DNA from: Acidianus brierleyi | GTDB lineage: Archaea; Thermoproteota; Thermoprotei_A; Sulfolobales; Sulfolobaceae | Direction: 5' to 3' | NCBI RefSeq assembly: GCF_003201835.2 | Contig: NZ_CP029289.2 | Location: forward strand, 1,992,501-2,056,500 | DNA: 64,000 bases | Shown here: piece after piece, positions 36,707 to 47,338 of the stretch | How the letters are laid out: each line of letters opens with the position of its first letter | How positions within the stretch are numbered: position 1 is the stretch's first letter | The notes under the pieces: generated by a model | What the model was told of the DNA's origin: nothing | Database searches by the model: none | What the model saw: only the letters and a program-made list of their open reading frames with translations | Position numbers and translations under genes: made by a program

Positions 36707-37168
36707 TTAAACATTTTCGGGATATTTTATACCTTCAATTTCAAGTAATTTTCTTTTTATTTCTACGCCTCTAGAATAACCTCCTATATTCTTTTCTCCT
36801 ACAATTCTATGACAAGGTATTATTAACAAAACTGGATTCTTGGAAAGTGCAACTCCTACTGCTCTTGGAGAACTATCTATTGCTAACGCTATTTCTTTAT
36901 ATGTTTTTATTCTTCCCCACGGTACTTTCATAGTTTCTTTAAATACTCTTAATCTAAATTGGTTAACATTTAGCGATAAAGGTTCTTTAAGATCGACTTT
37001 TTCTCCTTCAAAATATTTGTCTAATTTATAGAAAAAGTCTGTAAACAATGAATTATCTAAAGATTCTTTTTCTATACACTCACAGAAATCTAGCATCAAA
37101 AAGCCTTTTTCATCTTTTGCTACTGTTATAGGACCTAGAGGACTCCTATATAGTCCATAAAATATCAT
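36707..37168 (-). CDS. ogt: methylated-DNA-protein cysteine methyltransferase (Ogt)
   Basis: 153 residues, close to the Sulfolobus enzyme. The suicide cysteine is in IPCHRIVG; the helix-turn-helix with arginine finger is VPWGRIKTYKEIA followed by SSPRAVGVALSKNPV. It removes O6-alkyl groups from guanine. Its start overlaps the end of the ThrRS gene by 4 bp, so it is co-transcribed with it. Confidence 0.96.
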   Translation of the reverse strand: MIFYGLYRSPLGPITVAKDEKGFLMLDFCECIEKESLDNSLFTDFFYKLDKYFEGEKVDLKEPLSLNVNQFRLRVFKETMKVPWGRIKTYKEIALAIDSSPRAVGVALSKNPVLLIIPCHRIVGEKNIGGYSRGVEIKRKLLEIEGIKYPENV

Positions 37169-38787
37169 TTAAGTAACTCAACTGCGGAGTTATTTAAATC
37201 TCTGTTTAATATCTCCTTTGATAATGCATTAATGAACTTTTCAGAATCCACGTTTCTTATTTCTATGTTACCTCTAGCTCTTATAGTTATTTTATTCTCA
37301 GAAGCTTCTCTTTTTCCAACAATTATTATGTAAGGTACACCATCATCATAGGCTCTTTTTATTCTCTTTGCTAATGTATCTTCAGTATCAAGTTCTGCTC
37401 TAATCCTAAGAGACATTAACTTGTTAAATATACTTTCTGCGTAATTTTTAACATCTTCATTAATAGGTAATACTCTAACTTGAACAGGGGAAATCCATGT
37501 TGGGAGCTTTCCTTTGTAATGTTCTAATAATATTGCCATTATTCTTTCTAAAGATCCATAAATAGCCCTATGTACCATTACTGGTCTTTTCTTATTACCA
37601 TCTTTATCAACGTATTCTAATTTAAATCTCTCCGGAAGATTAAAATCTACTTGTATAGTAGATAATTGCCACCATCTCCCTAGACTATCTCTTATATCGA
37701 AATCTATTTTAGGACCATAAAAAGCTCCTTCTTTTTCTTTTAATATGTAGTTTAATTTTAGCTCTCCTAGTGCATCAGATAAACTTTTAGTAGCTTTTTC
37801 CCATTGTTCCTCAGTTCCTATACTCTCGTCCGGTCTAGTACTTAAATTAATTCTAACATCGTCTCCCTTAAATCCTAATTTTGCTAAAACTTCCAGTGTC
37901 TTTTTAACCAAATTTTTAATTTCGTCCTTTAACTGATCTTCTCTCAAAAATATATGTCCATCATCTTGCGTAAAGCCTCTAATCCTAAGAAGTCCATATA
38001 ATTCGCCTTTTTTCTCCCATCTATATACATTTCCAAACTCTGAGAACCTTATAGGAAGATCTTTATAACTTCTAGATTTAGATTTGTATATTAGTATATG
38101 GGCTGGGCAGTTCATAGGCTTTATTCCGAGTTCGTCGTCATCATGTTCAAATATAAGCATTTTATCCTTATACATTTCGTAATGGCCACTTATTTTCCAA
38201 AGTATGGTTCTATACACATGAGTAGTATAAACTTCTTGATATCCCATTGAATTGTTTATTTCTCTCATGTATTCTATTAACTCATTTCTTATTAACTGTC
38301 CTTTAGGATGATAGAGAACTAATCCAGGTCCAGCCTCGTCAGGAAAACTGAATAAATCCATTTTCTCTCCAAGAATTCTATGATCAGTTTCAGAAGCCTT
38401 CTCAAACCAATTCAAATAATCTTTAAGTTGTTCTTCAGTTTCGAAAGCTACTCCTCTTATTCTTACATATTGCTTATCTGGAGTTGGATGATGTACTGAA
38501 ATATTAAGAATTTCAAAAAATTTAGGATTACCGGAAGGTTTTACATCAGAATCTATATTTATTTTGAATTTTCCATAAATTACATTATTACCTTGTAATT
38601 CAAAATTATAGTCCTTATATAGCGCATATTTTTTTGCTTCTTCAAGACTAATGGAATTATCAGATTCTATATCTACATAAAAATCTCTTTCACCTAAACC
38701 CACATCTACAGCTTTTTTATTATCATTTAACAAATTAATGGCTATTATTATTCCGCCCTTAAGCCATAAAGCCTTATACTCTTCCAT
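37165..38787 (-). CDS. thrS: threonyl-tRNA synthetase lacking editing domain
   Basis: 540 residues: a short N-terminal TGS-like part (about 1-70), a linker, then the class II core with PGLVLYHPKGQLIRN (motif 1 region), RFSEFGNVYRWEKKGELYGLLRIRGFTQDD (motif 2, split here for length: YRWEKKGELYGLLR), CPAHILIYK zinc site (Cys, His) and SLERIMAILLEH (motif 3), then the anticodon-binding domain. The N2 editing domain of most ThrRS is missing, as in Sulfolobus, where a free-standing ThrRS-ed protein does proofreading; that partner is not in this window. Confidence 0.94.
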   Translation of the reverse strand: MEEYKALWLKGGIIIAINLLNDNKKAVDVGLGERDFYVDIESDNSISLEEAKKYALYKDYNFELQGNNVIYGKFKINIDSDVKPSGNPKFFEILNISVHHPTPDKQYVRIRGVAFETEEQLKDYLNWFEKASETDHRILGEKMDLFSFPDEAGPGLVLYHPKGQLIRNELIEYMREINNSMGYQEVYTTHVYRTILWKISGHYEMYKDKMLIFEHDDDELGIKPMNCPAHILIYKSKSRSYKDLPIRFSEFGNVYRWEKKGELYGLLRIRGFTQDDGHIFLREDQLKDEIKNLVKKTLEVLAKLGFKGDDVRINLSTRPDESIGTEEQWEKATKSLSDALGELKLNYILKEKEGAFYGPKIDFDIRDSLGRWWQLSTIQVDFNLPERFKLEYVDKDGNKKRPVMVHRAIYGSLERIMAILLEHYKGKLPTWISPVQVRVLPINEDVKNYAESIFNKLMSLRIRAELDTEDTLAKRIKRAYDDGVPYIIIVGKREASENKITIRARGNIEIRNVDSEKFINALSKEILNRDLNNSAVELLK

Positions 38788-38827
38788 ACTAGGCTTTATA
38801 TTTTCTAGATTATAATAGTTTTAGTTA

Positions 38828-39781
38828 ATGGCTGATATATTAATAATTGCTAGTGGCGGCGGTCATACTGGTTTTGCTAGAGCTGTAGCAGAAAATATTG
38901 AAAGAAAAGTAGACTTTGTAATTCCTAAAGGAGACGAAATTTCTAAAAAAATGCTAAATCAGTATGCTTCAAAATTTTATGAAGTTGAGAAAGGACGAGG
39001 TCCATTTGATAATTCGTTTAGTTCATTACTTAAATTTCTAAGAGCAATGGTTGAAAGTTCCAAAATAAGAAAATATGATATTATATTAGCTACTGGTTCT
39101 AATCATTCTATTTTTCCATCATTTTTTCAATATATTAAGGGAGCTAAGGTTTTCGCTATCGAAAGTCAAGATAGAATTATCACTAAGGGTAAAGCTATAA
39201 ATATAATTTCAAAATATTCAAAGGCTGTCTTTCTCCATTGGAAAGAACAAAAGAGTTTATACAAAAAAGGAATAGTAGTAGGTCCTATAGTTGAAAATCC
39301 ACATTATAATCCCTCAGACAACGGATACATTCTGGTTACAGCTGGAACTGAAGGGTTCCCAAGATTATTTGAAAAGATCTCCACTATTAACCTAAAAAAT
39401 GTAATAATACAAACCGGTAAGATAGATCCAAATTTATATTCGAACAAGGTTCTAAAAGCGTTTAATTTTGATCCTGATTTAGAGAAATATATTGCGAATT
39501 CGTCTTTAATAATTACACATCAAGGTAAGACAGCTATGGAAGCTGTTGTAATGTACAAAAAACCAACTATTATCGTATACAATAAAACTCTAGTAAGAGC
39601 CGCTACTAGAGAAGATACTAGACTATACGCAAAAATTCTGGGAGCAATGTTTCTAGACGATCCATTAGACTGGAAATCAAACGATGAATTATTATATTAT
39701 ATAGAGAATCCAAGAAAGCCTAATTATTTCACGTCTGGAGCGCATGAGTTAGTAAAGGTAATGTTGAATGAATATAATTGA
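38828..39781 (+). CDS. agl24: Agl24-like Alg14/Alg13 glycosyltransferase
   Basis: 317 residues with an Alg14-like N-terminal half (ILIIASGGGHTGFARAVAENI, then LATGSNHSIFPSFF) and an Alg13/MurG-like C-terminal half (ILVTAGTEGFPRLF, then SLIITHQGKTAMEAVVMYKKP). The fused order corresponds to Agl24 of Sulfolobus acidocaldarius, which adds the second GlcNAc to dolichol-linked GlcNAc in N-glycan synthesis. There is no obvious transmembrane anchor apart from the hydrophobic first strand. It overlaps the EndoIII-like gene by 14 bp. Confidence 0.82.
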   Translation: MADILIIASGGGHTGFARAVAENIERKVDFVIPKGDEISKKMLNQYASKFYEVEKGRGPFDNSFSSLLKFLRAMVESSKIRKYDIILATGSNHSIFPSFFQYIKGAKVFAIESQDRIITKGKAINIISKYSKAVFLHWKEQKSLYKKGIVVGPIVENPHYNPSDNGYILVTAGTEGFPRLFEKISTINLKNVIIQTGKIDPNLYSNKVLKAFNFDPDLEKYIANSSLIITHQGKTAMEAVVMYKKPTIIVYNKTLVRAATREDTRLYAKILGAMFLDDPLDWKSNDELLYYIENPRKPNYFTSGAHELVKVMLNEYN

Positions 39782-40424
39782 CATCTTGGAAAATAATAAG
39801 GATATAATTATAAAAATGGGTTGGATAGTTAGTGAGCCTTACTCGTATAAATGGTGGGGTGGGCTTGATTCAGCCGATAAAATTGCAATATCCGCATTTC
39901 TTGTTCAATTAACTAAATGGGAAACTGTCAAGAAAGTAATTGATGATTTAAGTAATAGAAATTTAGATAAAATAGATAATATTGCAAATATTTCAATTGA
40001 GGAATTAGATAATATAATTAAACCAGTAAATTTTCATAAAACTAAGGCTATACGACTTAAAAAATTTGCTAATAAAGCAATAGAAATGGGTGGATTAAGT
40101 AATTTACTAAGAATCGAGAATAGAGAATTGCTAATATCATTAGATGGTATAGGAGACGAAACAGCAGATTCTCTTCTACTCTTCGCTGGGAACAATGCAG
40201 TTTTGCCTTCTACTGAATACTTAAAAAGAGTTTTAGAAAGAATTTATGGTAAAAAATTCACAAAAAAAGGAGCAAAAGAATTTGCTGAGAAATTAATTGA
40301 AAAAGATCTATATAAGTATAAACTTTTTCATGCAGGAATAGTAAGTGTAGGCAAGGCTTATTGCAGGTTAACTAAGCCTAAATGTGAAGAATGCATTTTT
40401 AAAGGAGTGTGCAAATATATTTAA
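39768..40424 (+). CDS. HhH-GPD EndoIII-like protein with altered active site
   Basis: 218 residues of the endonuclease III fold: helix-hairpin-helix LDGIGDETADSLLLFAG and a complete C-terminal [4Fe-4S] loop with spacing C-x6-C-x2-C-x5-C (from CRLTKPKC to the last Cys). The catalytic lysine of bifunctional enzymes (GVGRKTA) is Glu here, and the expected VVD aspartate falls on PSTEY, with no Asp. It may be a monofunctional alkylbase glycosylase-like relative or a non-catalytic DNA binder. It is in one unit with Agl24-like and SucCD genes. Confidence 0.85.
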   Translation: MNIIDILENNKDIIIKMGWIVSEPYSYKWWGGLDSADKIAISAFLVQLTKWETVKKVIDDLSNRNLDKIDNIANISIEELDNIIKPVNFHKTKAIRLKKFANKAIEMGGLSNLLRIENRELLISLDGIGDETADSLLLFAGNNAVLPSTEYLKRVLERIYGKKFTKKGAKEFAEKLIEKDLYKYKLFHAGIVSVGKAYCRLTKPKCEECIFKGVCKYI

Positions 40425-40426
40425 TT

Positions 40427-41434
40427 ATGAAACTTTATGAATTTGAAGGTAAATATCTTTTTTCGGAGGTAGGTATAAAAATACCTAGAGGAGTATTAAC
40501 TTCTGAACATATAGATTGGAAAGGCAAAGCTGTAGTGAAGTCACAGATTTTAGAAGGAGCTAGAGGAAAAAGAGGTTTAGTAAAAATTACAGACGACGTA
40601 AATTCAGCAATAGATGAGCTAAAAAAACTAGGAATTGAGAAATTTCTAGTAGAAGAATATATACCGCATACTAAGGAGTTATATGTTTCAGCAATACTTG
40701 ATCGAGATTCTGGAAATCCTATGATAGTTGCTTCTCCTAGTGGTGGGATAGATATAGAAAGTTCTAAAGATATTATTAAGAGGGATATCCCAATAGAACG
40801 TGGAATAAGACCTTTCGATGTTCTACCATTAGAGAAATATCTTGGCGTAAATGGATTATATGGCGTAATAAATGGATTATATAAAATAGTAGTAGAATAC
40901 GACGCAGAATTAGCAGAAATTAATCCATTAGCAATAACTAATGAAGGACCTGTAGCATTAGACTCAAAAGTTATACTAGACGATAACTCATTATTTAAAC
41001 ATGAAGATTTACTTAAAAAGCTTGGAAGGAGTTATACTCCAGACTCTTATGTAGAGCTTGATGGCGATATAGGAATAATAGGAAACGGGGCTGGACTCAC
41101 CATGGCTACAATGGATCTAGTAAAAATTTTTGGCGGAGATCCAGCAGATTTTATGGATGTAGGTGGAGGAGCTAATTCAGAGAGAGTTAAATATTGTGTA
41201 GAAAAAGTAGGAGGTAATGAAAAAGTAAAGAAAATTATTATAAATATTTATGGTGGAATAACTAGGTGTGATGACGTAGCGCGGGGCATAGTAGAGGCAT
41301 ATAAAAAAGTAAAGAAACCAATATATGTAAGATTAGTAGGAACCAATGAAAATGAAGGATGGAATATTCTAAAGGAAAATGGAATCAATGTTTATACTAA
41401 TGCATTAGACGCAGTGAGGGATGCCCTACGTTAA
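40427..41434 (+). CDS. sucC: succinyl-CoA synthetase beta subunit
   Basis: 335 residues from MKLYEFEGKYLFSE; an upstream ATG at 40409 only adds six codons overlapping the preceding gene. ATP-grasp domain with KAVVKSQILEGARGKRG, EEYIPHTKELYVSA, AELAEINPL, and the CoA-ligase domain with GDIGIIGNGAGLTMATMDLV and DVGGGANSERV. Enzyme of the TCA cycle forming ATP with succinate and CoA, or the reverse in CO2 fixation. The alpha subunit gene follows at once. Confidence 0.95.
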   Translation: MKLYEFEGKYLFSEVGIKIPRGVLTSEHIDWKGKAVVKSQILEGARGKRGLVKITDDVNSAIDELKKLGIEKFLVEEYIPHTKELYVSAILDRDSGNPMIVASPSGGIDIESSKDIIKRDIPIERGIRPFDVLPLEKYLGVNGLYGVINGLYKIVVEYDAELAEINPLAITNEGPVALDSKVILDDNSLFKHEDLLKKLGRSYTPDSYVELDGDIGIIGNGAGLTMATMDLVKIFGGDPADFMDVGGGANSERVKYCVEKVGGNEKVKKIIINIYGGITRCDDVARGIVEAYKKVKKPIYVRLVGTNENEGWNILKENGINVYTNALDAVRDALR

Positions 41435-42276
41435 TAGATAAGAATACTAAGGTTCTTGTTCAAGGAATAACTGGAAAGGAAGGCTCGTTCCACACTTCGC
41501 AAATGTTAAAGTATGGCACTAAGATAGTTGCTGGCGTTACCCCTGGTAAAGGCGGAACATACGTCAATAATATTCCGGTTTATGATACTGTAGAAGATGC
41601 TGTAAAAGAGCACGATATTGATGCTAGTATAATTTTTGTGCCTGCTAGATTTGCAGTAGATGCTATATATGAGGCAGTTGACAATGGCATAAAGTTAATA
41701 GTAGTAATTACTGAGCACATACCAATTATAGATGTTTCTAGAGCTATAAAGTACGCTAGGGCTCATGGGAGCAGAGTAATAGGGCCAAACTGCCCTGGAA
41801 TAATAGTACCAGAAGAAAGTTTAGTAGGTATAATGCCTTATAGAGCTTTTAGAAAAGGTAAAATAGGAATAGTATCCAGATCAGGAACGTTGACTTATGA
41901 GGTAGCTGATATTTTAAGAGATTACGGGCAGTCTACTGTAATAGGGATAGGTGGAGATCCTATAATAGGTACTCCTATGCAAGAGGCAATTAAATTATTT
42001 GATGAAGATCCAAATACTGAGAAAATTGTAATGATAGGTGAAATAGGAGGAACAATGGAAGAGGAAGTCGCTAATATGAAGAAAAAAGGTATGATAAAAA
42101 AGGATATAATAGCCTATATAGCAGGAAGCACTGCGCCCAAAGAAAAAAGAATGGGACATGCTGGTGCGGTAGTATATATGGGTTTAGGTACATATGAGAG
42201 TAAAATCTCAGCATTTAAGGACGCTGGAATAAAAATAGCTATTACGCCATATGACATTAAAAATCTTGTTTCTTAA
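41431..42276 (+). CDS. sucD: succinyl-CoA synthetase alpha subunit, start unclear
   Basis: The protein reads LIDKNTKVLVQGITGKEGSFH from 41431 and includes GVTPGKGG, GPNCPGII, the GIVSRSGTLTYE loop and the phospho-histidine motif GHAGAVV. The first in-frame ATG (41503) would cut off the CoA-binding strand, so the true start is upstream, but the frame has no ATG, GTG or TTG between the last stop and 41503. An ATG at 41421 would fit perfectly if the CCC at 41424-41426 were CC (giving MPTLIDKNTK). Either a one-base insertion or a non-standard start is present. Confidence 0.9.
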   Translation, partial: LIDKNTKVLVQGITGKEGSFHTSQMLKYGTKIVAGVTPGKGGTYVNNIPVYDTVEDAVKEHDIDASIIFVPARFAVDAIYEAVDNGIKLIVVITEHIPIIDVSRAIKYARAHGSRVIGPNCPGIIVPEESLVGIMPYRAFRKGKIGIVSRSGTLTYEVADILRDYGQSTVIGIGGDPIIGTPMQEAIKLFDEDPNTEKIVMIGEIGGTMEEEVANMKKKGMIKKDIIAYIAGSTAPKEKRMGHAGAVVYMGLGTYESKISAFKDAGIKIAITPYDIKNLVS

Positions 42277-42284
42277 AAATATTT

Positions 42285-42485
42285 TTATTCTGAATTTCTT
42301 GGTTTTATTGTTATTGTTCCAGAATCCTCGTCAACTTCTAGCATATATTTAGTTCCAAATTTTTCTACCATAGACTTTGGTATGTATAGATTCAATGGTA
42401 ATGTATAGTATTCGTATTCGTATACTTTACCTCTAACTGATTTTTTTCCTACTAGTCTTTTGGCTTCTACTTCTCTCTCTTTCAT
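42285..42485 (-). CDS. AbrB-like small DNA-binding protein
   Basis: 66 residues. The second half, TLPLNLYIPKSMVEKFGTKY followed by MLEVDEDSGTITIKP, has the strand-loop-strand pattern (LYIPKSM ... G ... I.IKP) of the swapped-hairpin AbrB fold. The N-terminal 25 residues are basic and would lie on DNA. Such proteins are antitoxins or global regulators; no toxin gene is beside it. It is convergent with sucD, 8 bp apart. Confidence 0.65.
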   Translation of the reverse strand: MKEREVEAKRLVGKKSVRGKVYEYEYYTLPLNLYIPKSMVEKFGTKYMLEVDEDSGTITIKPRNSE

Positions 42486-42683
42486 AAGATAAGCTACTCA
42501 CTTACTCTTTTTAAAACTTTTCCATTGATGTGCTTTAAAAACTTTCAAACAAATTAATTTTACTTAGATATATTTAAATTTCTTAGTTAGAGAACAGATA
42601 TAATAGATTATAATAATTTCGAATATTTTTAATGTTAATTCCATTAATTTAGTCTTCTGAATAAAGAGCCAAAAATTAGTAAT

Positions 42684-42721
42684 AGCGTTTTAGTAAACAT
42701 TTATATCTAAGCGTTTTAGTA
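42684..42721 (+). promoter_or_regulatory. direct repeat flanking TATA box of MTA phosphorylase gene
   Basis: The 12-mer AGCGTTTTAGTA occurs exactly twice, at 42684-42695 and 42710-42721, starts 26 bp apart. Between them is TTTATAT (42700-42706), about 26 bp upstream of the GTG at 42729, so transcripts would start at or near the start codon. A factor bound at both repeats would cover the TATA box. Confidence 0.5.
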
Positions 42722-42728
42722 GGTTTAT

Positions 42729-43448
42729 GTGAATCCTGTACATATATTAGCAAAAAAAGGGGAAATAGCTGAAAAAATACTATTTGTAGGTGACCCCGGA
42801 CGTGCAACATTGTTAGCTAATATTTTACAAGATCCTAAATTAGTAAATCAAAACAGAGGTTTTCTTGTATATACTGGATCTTATAAAGGTAACATAGTAA
42901 GTATAGCAACACATGGCATAGGAGGCCCTTCTGCAGCGATAGTTTTGGAGGAACTTATGATGCTAGGAGGTAAGATTTTTATAAGATACGGTACGACTGG
43001 TGCATTAGTTCCAGAAATAAACTTAGGAGAATATATAATTCCTACTGGAGCGTCATATAATCAAGGTGGATTATTTTACCAATATCTTAAAGATCAGGCA
43101 TGTATAGGCGCTACTCCAGATTTTGAACTCATGTCGAACATAGTAAAGACGTTTTCTATGAGTAATTTAAAGTATCATCTAGGTAATGTCTTTAGCAGTG
43201 ATGCCTTTTATGCCGAAGATGAAGAATTTGTAAAAAGATGGTCGTCAAGAGGAAATATTGCTGTAGAGATGGAATGCGCAACATTGTTTACCTTAGGTAA
43301 AATTAAAAGTGCCAAAATTGCTGCAGTTTTAGTAGTCAGCGATAACTTGGCTAAAGGTGGACAATGGATCTCTAAAGAAGAATTAGAAAAAAGTGTAATG
43401 GATGGAGCAAAAGCTATTTTAGACGCATTAGTTAGTTATTCTAATTAA
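42729..43448 (+). CDS. 5'-methylthioadenosine phosphorylase
   Basis: 239 residues with GTG start, highly similar in pattern to Sulfolobus solfataricus MTA phosphorylase: MNPVHILAKKGEIAEKI at the N-terminus, VGDPGRATLL phosphate site, IATHGIGGPSAAIVLEEL, RYGTTGALVPEI and EMECATLFTLG. It splits MTA (and other purine nucleosides) with phosphate and forms a hexamer in this family. The message is probably leaderless. A repeated 12-mer frames its TATA box. Confidence 0.95.
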   Translation: MNPVHILAKKGEIAEKILFVGDPGRATLLANILQDPKLVNQNRGFLVYTGSYKGNIVSIATHGIGGPSAAIVLEELMMLGGKIFIRYGTTGALVPEINLGEYIIPTGASYNQGGLFYQYLKDQACIGATPDFELMSNIVKTFSMSNLKYHLGNVFSSDAFYAEDEEFVKRWSSRGNIAVEMECATLFTLGKIKSAKIAAVLVVSDNLAKGGQWISKEELEKSVMDGAKAILDALVSYSN

Positions 43449-43547
43449 GGATTGAAAAATAACCTTTGATTAAACTATCGATTTAATTATTTTTAAGTTC
43501 CTTACTTTGCAAAAATAATTTTAAGTAGAATCGTAATGTAATTAAAA

Positions 43548-44755
<1,208 letters not shown>

Positions 44756-44783
<28 letters not shown>

Positions 44784-45733
44784 CCTACTTTTGATACTAT
44801 GATTTTTTCAACATTTATACTCTTAAGGAAATCTAGAACTACGTCAGCGTATTGTTGTAAAGTAATAATATGTGCATTTTGTCCTGCATCAAATGTATAT
44901 GCGGCTTTCCCATAATCCTGTATCCATCTCATTATTTCCAGATCTTTGTCATTAAGATAAAAAAAAGAAGGCCAGGAATCCAGAATTACTGCATGCATAC
45001 TATTGCTGTGCCTCATAGTTAGTTCAAAGAATTTTTTCTCGTTTTTCTCTTTTATACTATTAATAACCTCTGGAATTGTTCTTTCTATAAATTCTAGTCT
45101 ACACTTCATTAGGGTAGAAGAATTTACGCTTGTTTGCATTCCTAACCTAGAGGAAATTTTCTTTTTTTGAGTGCTAATTATTGCTATTATGTCCACTAAA
45201 TCTTCCCAATAATTTTCAGGGAAAATCTGATAACAGAAAGAATCTTCACCAGAATCTTTAACTCCTTTTTCCCAAAATGCAAATCCACCAACTGTACTTC
45301 TACATGCACTTCCTGAACCAATTCTAGCTATTATGGATAGATCCTTTTGAGTCAGATTTAAATTAAGGGCACTATTTGCGGCATATACTAAGGCTGCTAT
45401 GCCAGCTGCAGAAGACGCTAGACCGGAAGATTCCGGAAAATTCGTTGTTGAATTAACAAGCGCATAAATTTTTTTTCCATATATGTTTCTAAATATGTTA
45501 AGAACTTTTGTTGCATAATCTTGTTTTTCCTTTATTCCTAATTCTTTTCCATTTATTATTATTTTATCCTCATTAAAATTACTATCAAAGACTACCTTTG
45601 TTTTTGCATATATTCCATCCAATGATATTGAAATTGAGGAATTTAAAGGTAAATTAAGCTCAGAATTTCTTTTACCCCAGTATTTTACTATGGCTATATT
45701 TGATGGCGCTATTGCTTCTCCTTCAAGAATCAA
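44756..45733 (-). CDS. mvaD: diphosphomevalonate decarboxylase
   Basis: 325 residues, GHMP fold. AIVKYWGKRNSELNLP near the N-terminus and the phosphate loop ESSGLASSAAGIAAL are diagnostic, with MRHSNSMHAVILDSWP further on. It makes isopentenyl diphosphate, the precursor of archaeal lipids. Together with the phosphomevalonate kinase gene it overlaps (11 bp), it indicates the classical mevalonate route known in Sulfolobales rather than the alternative archaeal one. Confidence 0.94.
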
Positions 45734-46673
45734 TTTTTAGACCCTCGTCTTCTGCTATTTCTATTATTTTTATACCTTTGATTTCCCATGCCTTTTTAAC
45801 ATTATCTAAATTATCGCCAATAGCAAATATTATATCACCCCCTCCAGCTCCTGGCATTATAGACGTCCATGCTCCTTCTCTTTTTGCTATACTAATCAAT
45901 TCCTTATCCTGTCTGGATTGTAATTTTATTCCAATAATATCTTCTGCTATAAAATTTAAAAAGTTCCATGCCAAATCAACATGGACACATGCCTCATCTA
46001 TTTTGCCAAGTTTTAACAACTTTATAGCAGTTTCATTTTCAATGTTTAGCTCATCTATAACTTCTTTGAATCTGGGATCTTTTTCCTTCTTAACGAACTC
46101 TTTAACTAAATCAACAGTATTAGAACTTCTTCCGGTAAAACCTAGAATCATCATATATTTCCCTATTTTTAATTTCTCATAATAAAAATCCATTTTATTT
46201 ATATCAGTAAATCTTTTATATATTATACTTCCGTACATTGCTGAAGCTATATCAAATCCACTACCGATTCCTTTTTGTCTTATAAAATTAGCTTTTTGTG
46301 CTAACTTGTGTATTTCGTCTAAATCTAACTTATTTGTAATTTTATGATATATACATGCAGTCAATGCTACAGTAGCAGCTGATGAACTTCCTAATCCAGT
46401 CTTTTTATTATTAATCTCAAAATCCTTATCATTTATAAGTTTCACATGAACTTTTGGGAAAAAGCCAAACTTTTCTACAATGACTTTTTTTACGCTAGAT
46501 ATAAGTTCGTTTCCATTTTCATAGTAATTTCCATACGATGTTTCAAAAAACGTTCTTTCAGAATCAATAACCTCGCATCTAACTCTTTTATTTATAGATA
46601 TTACATGAGAAATTCCTCCAAAAACTACTGCATAGCTTCCAATCCAAAGAACCTTCCCTGGAGCACTTATCAT
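45723..46673 (-). CDS. phosphomevalonate kinase
   Basis: 316 residues, GHMP kinase. APGKVLWIGSYAVVFGG at the start, KTGLGSSSAATVALTACIY as phosphate loop, and GAGGGDIIFAIG as C-terminal motif 3. It phosphorylates 5-phosphomevalonate ahead of the decarboxylase encoded next. The two genes form an operon whose promoter lies at 46674-46713, divergent from a winged-helix gene. Confidence 0.9.
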   Translation of the reverse strand: MISAPGKVLWIGSYAVVFGGISHVISINKRVRCEVIDSERTFFETSYGNYYENGNELISSVKKVIVEKFGFFPKVHVKLINDKDFEINNKKTGLGSSSAATVALTACIYHKITNKLDLDEIHKLAQKANFIRQKGIGSGFDIASAMYGSIIYKRFTDINKMDFYYEKLKIGKYMMILGFTGRSSNTVDLVKEFVKKEKDPRFKEVIDELNIENETAIKLLKLGKIDEACVHVDLAWNFLNFIAEDIIGIKLQSRQDKELISIAKREGAWTSIMPGAGGGDIIFAIGDNLDNVKKAWEIKGIKIIEIAEDEGLKIDS

Positions 46674-46713
46674 CTAGGTGATCTTATTATACTCAAGTTA
46701 ATATTTATCGATA

Positions 46714-47307
46714 ATGAGATTCCTTAATAAAAAGAAAAGACTAGTATTGGAGTTAATAGCTCAAGGAGGTCCTGCAGGTTTAACATTACAAGAAATTAAA
46801 AACTCATTTTCTTACATTATTTCCGATTCTTCTCTAAGTAATATCTTGGAAAATCTATATTTTTCTGAGTATATAAATATTTTGAGAGATGGTACAGAAA
46901 TTAGATATATAGCTAGTAATGAAGTTAGAAATTCATTGATAGCCCTGGAAATGCAGAAATATAAGATAACAAAATTTTTGGAAAATGTAAAAAAAAGGTC
47001 TGAAGAATTAAGTAAGCAAGATAGGAAAGTACAATTGGAAGAACTAACTAAATTAACACAAGAAGGTTTAAATTTAATTTCTATAGGTCTTTTTACTTTA
47101 ATTAAAGACAAGCCAGAAGTTACTATACCAGATTATTTGGAGTTAATTGAAATCTTAAATAAGGAATTTTTCTCTAAGACTTTGTCTCTATTAAATAATA
47201 ATATGTCTCAGGAAGAACTTGAAAAATTTTTATTGTTAGTATCTAAGTTTAAAGGAGAAAAAGAGGCTGAAATTATAAAGATGACATTAAACAATGTTAA
47301 AAAATAA
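46714..47307 (+). CDS. winged-helix protein with helical C-terminus
   Basis: 197 residues. Residues about 5-70 look like a winged helix (KRLVLELIAQGGPAGLTLQEI, SSLSNILENLYFSEYINIL). The remaining 120 are helical with repeated LeuxxLeu spacing and could dimerise. No named family. It is the first of three rightward genes (winged helix, winged helix, membrane protein) that look like one unit, divergent from the mevalonate operon. Confidence 0.65.
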   Translation: MRFLNKKKRLVLELIAQGGPAGLTLQEIKNSFSYIISDSSLSNILENLYFSEYINILRDGTEIRYIASNEVRNSLIALEMQKYKITKFLENVKKRSEELSKQDRKVQLEELTKLTQEGLNLISIGLFTLIKDKPEVTIPDYLELIEILNKEFFSKTLSLLNNNMSQEELEKFLLLVSKFKGEKEAEIIKMTLNNVKK

Positions 47308-47338
47308 ATTTATATAGACACGTGCAAATATTAAACAT

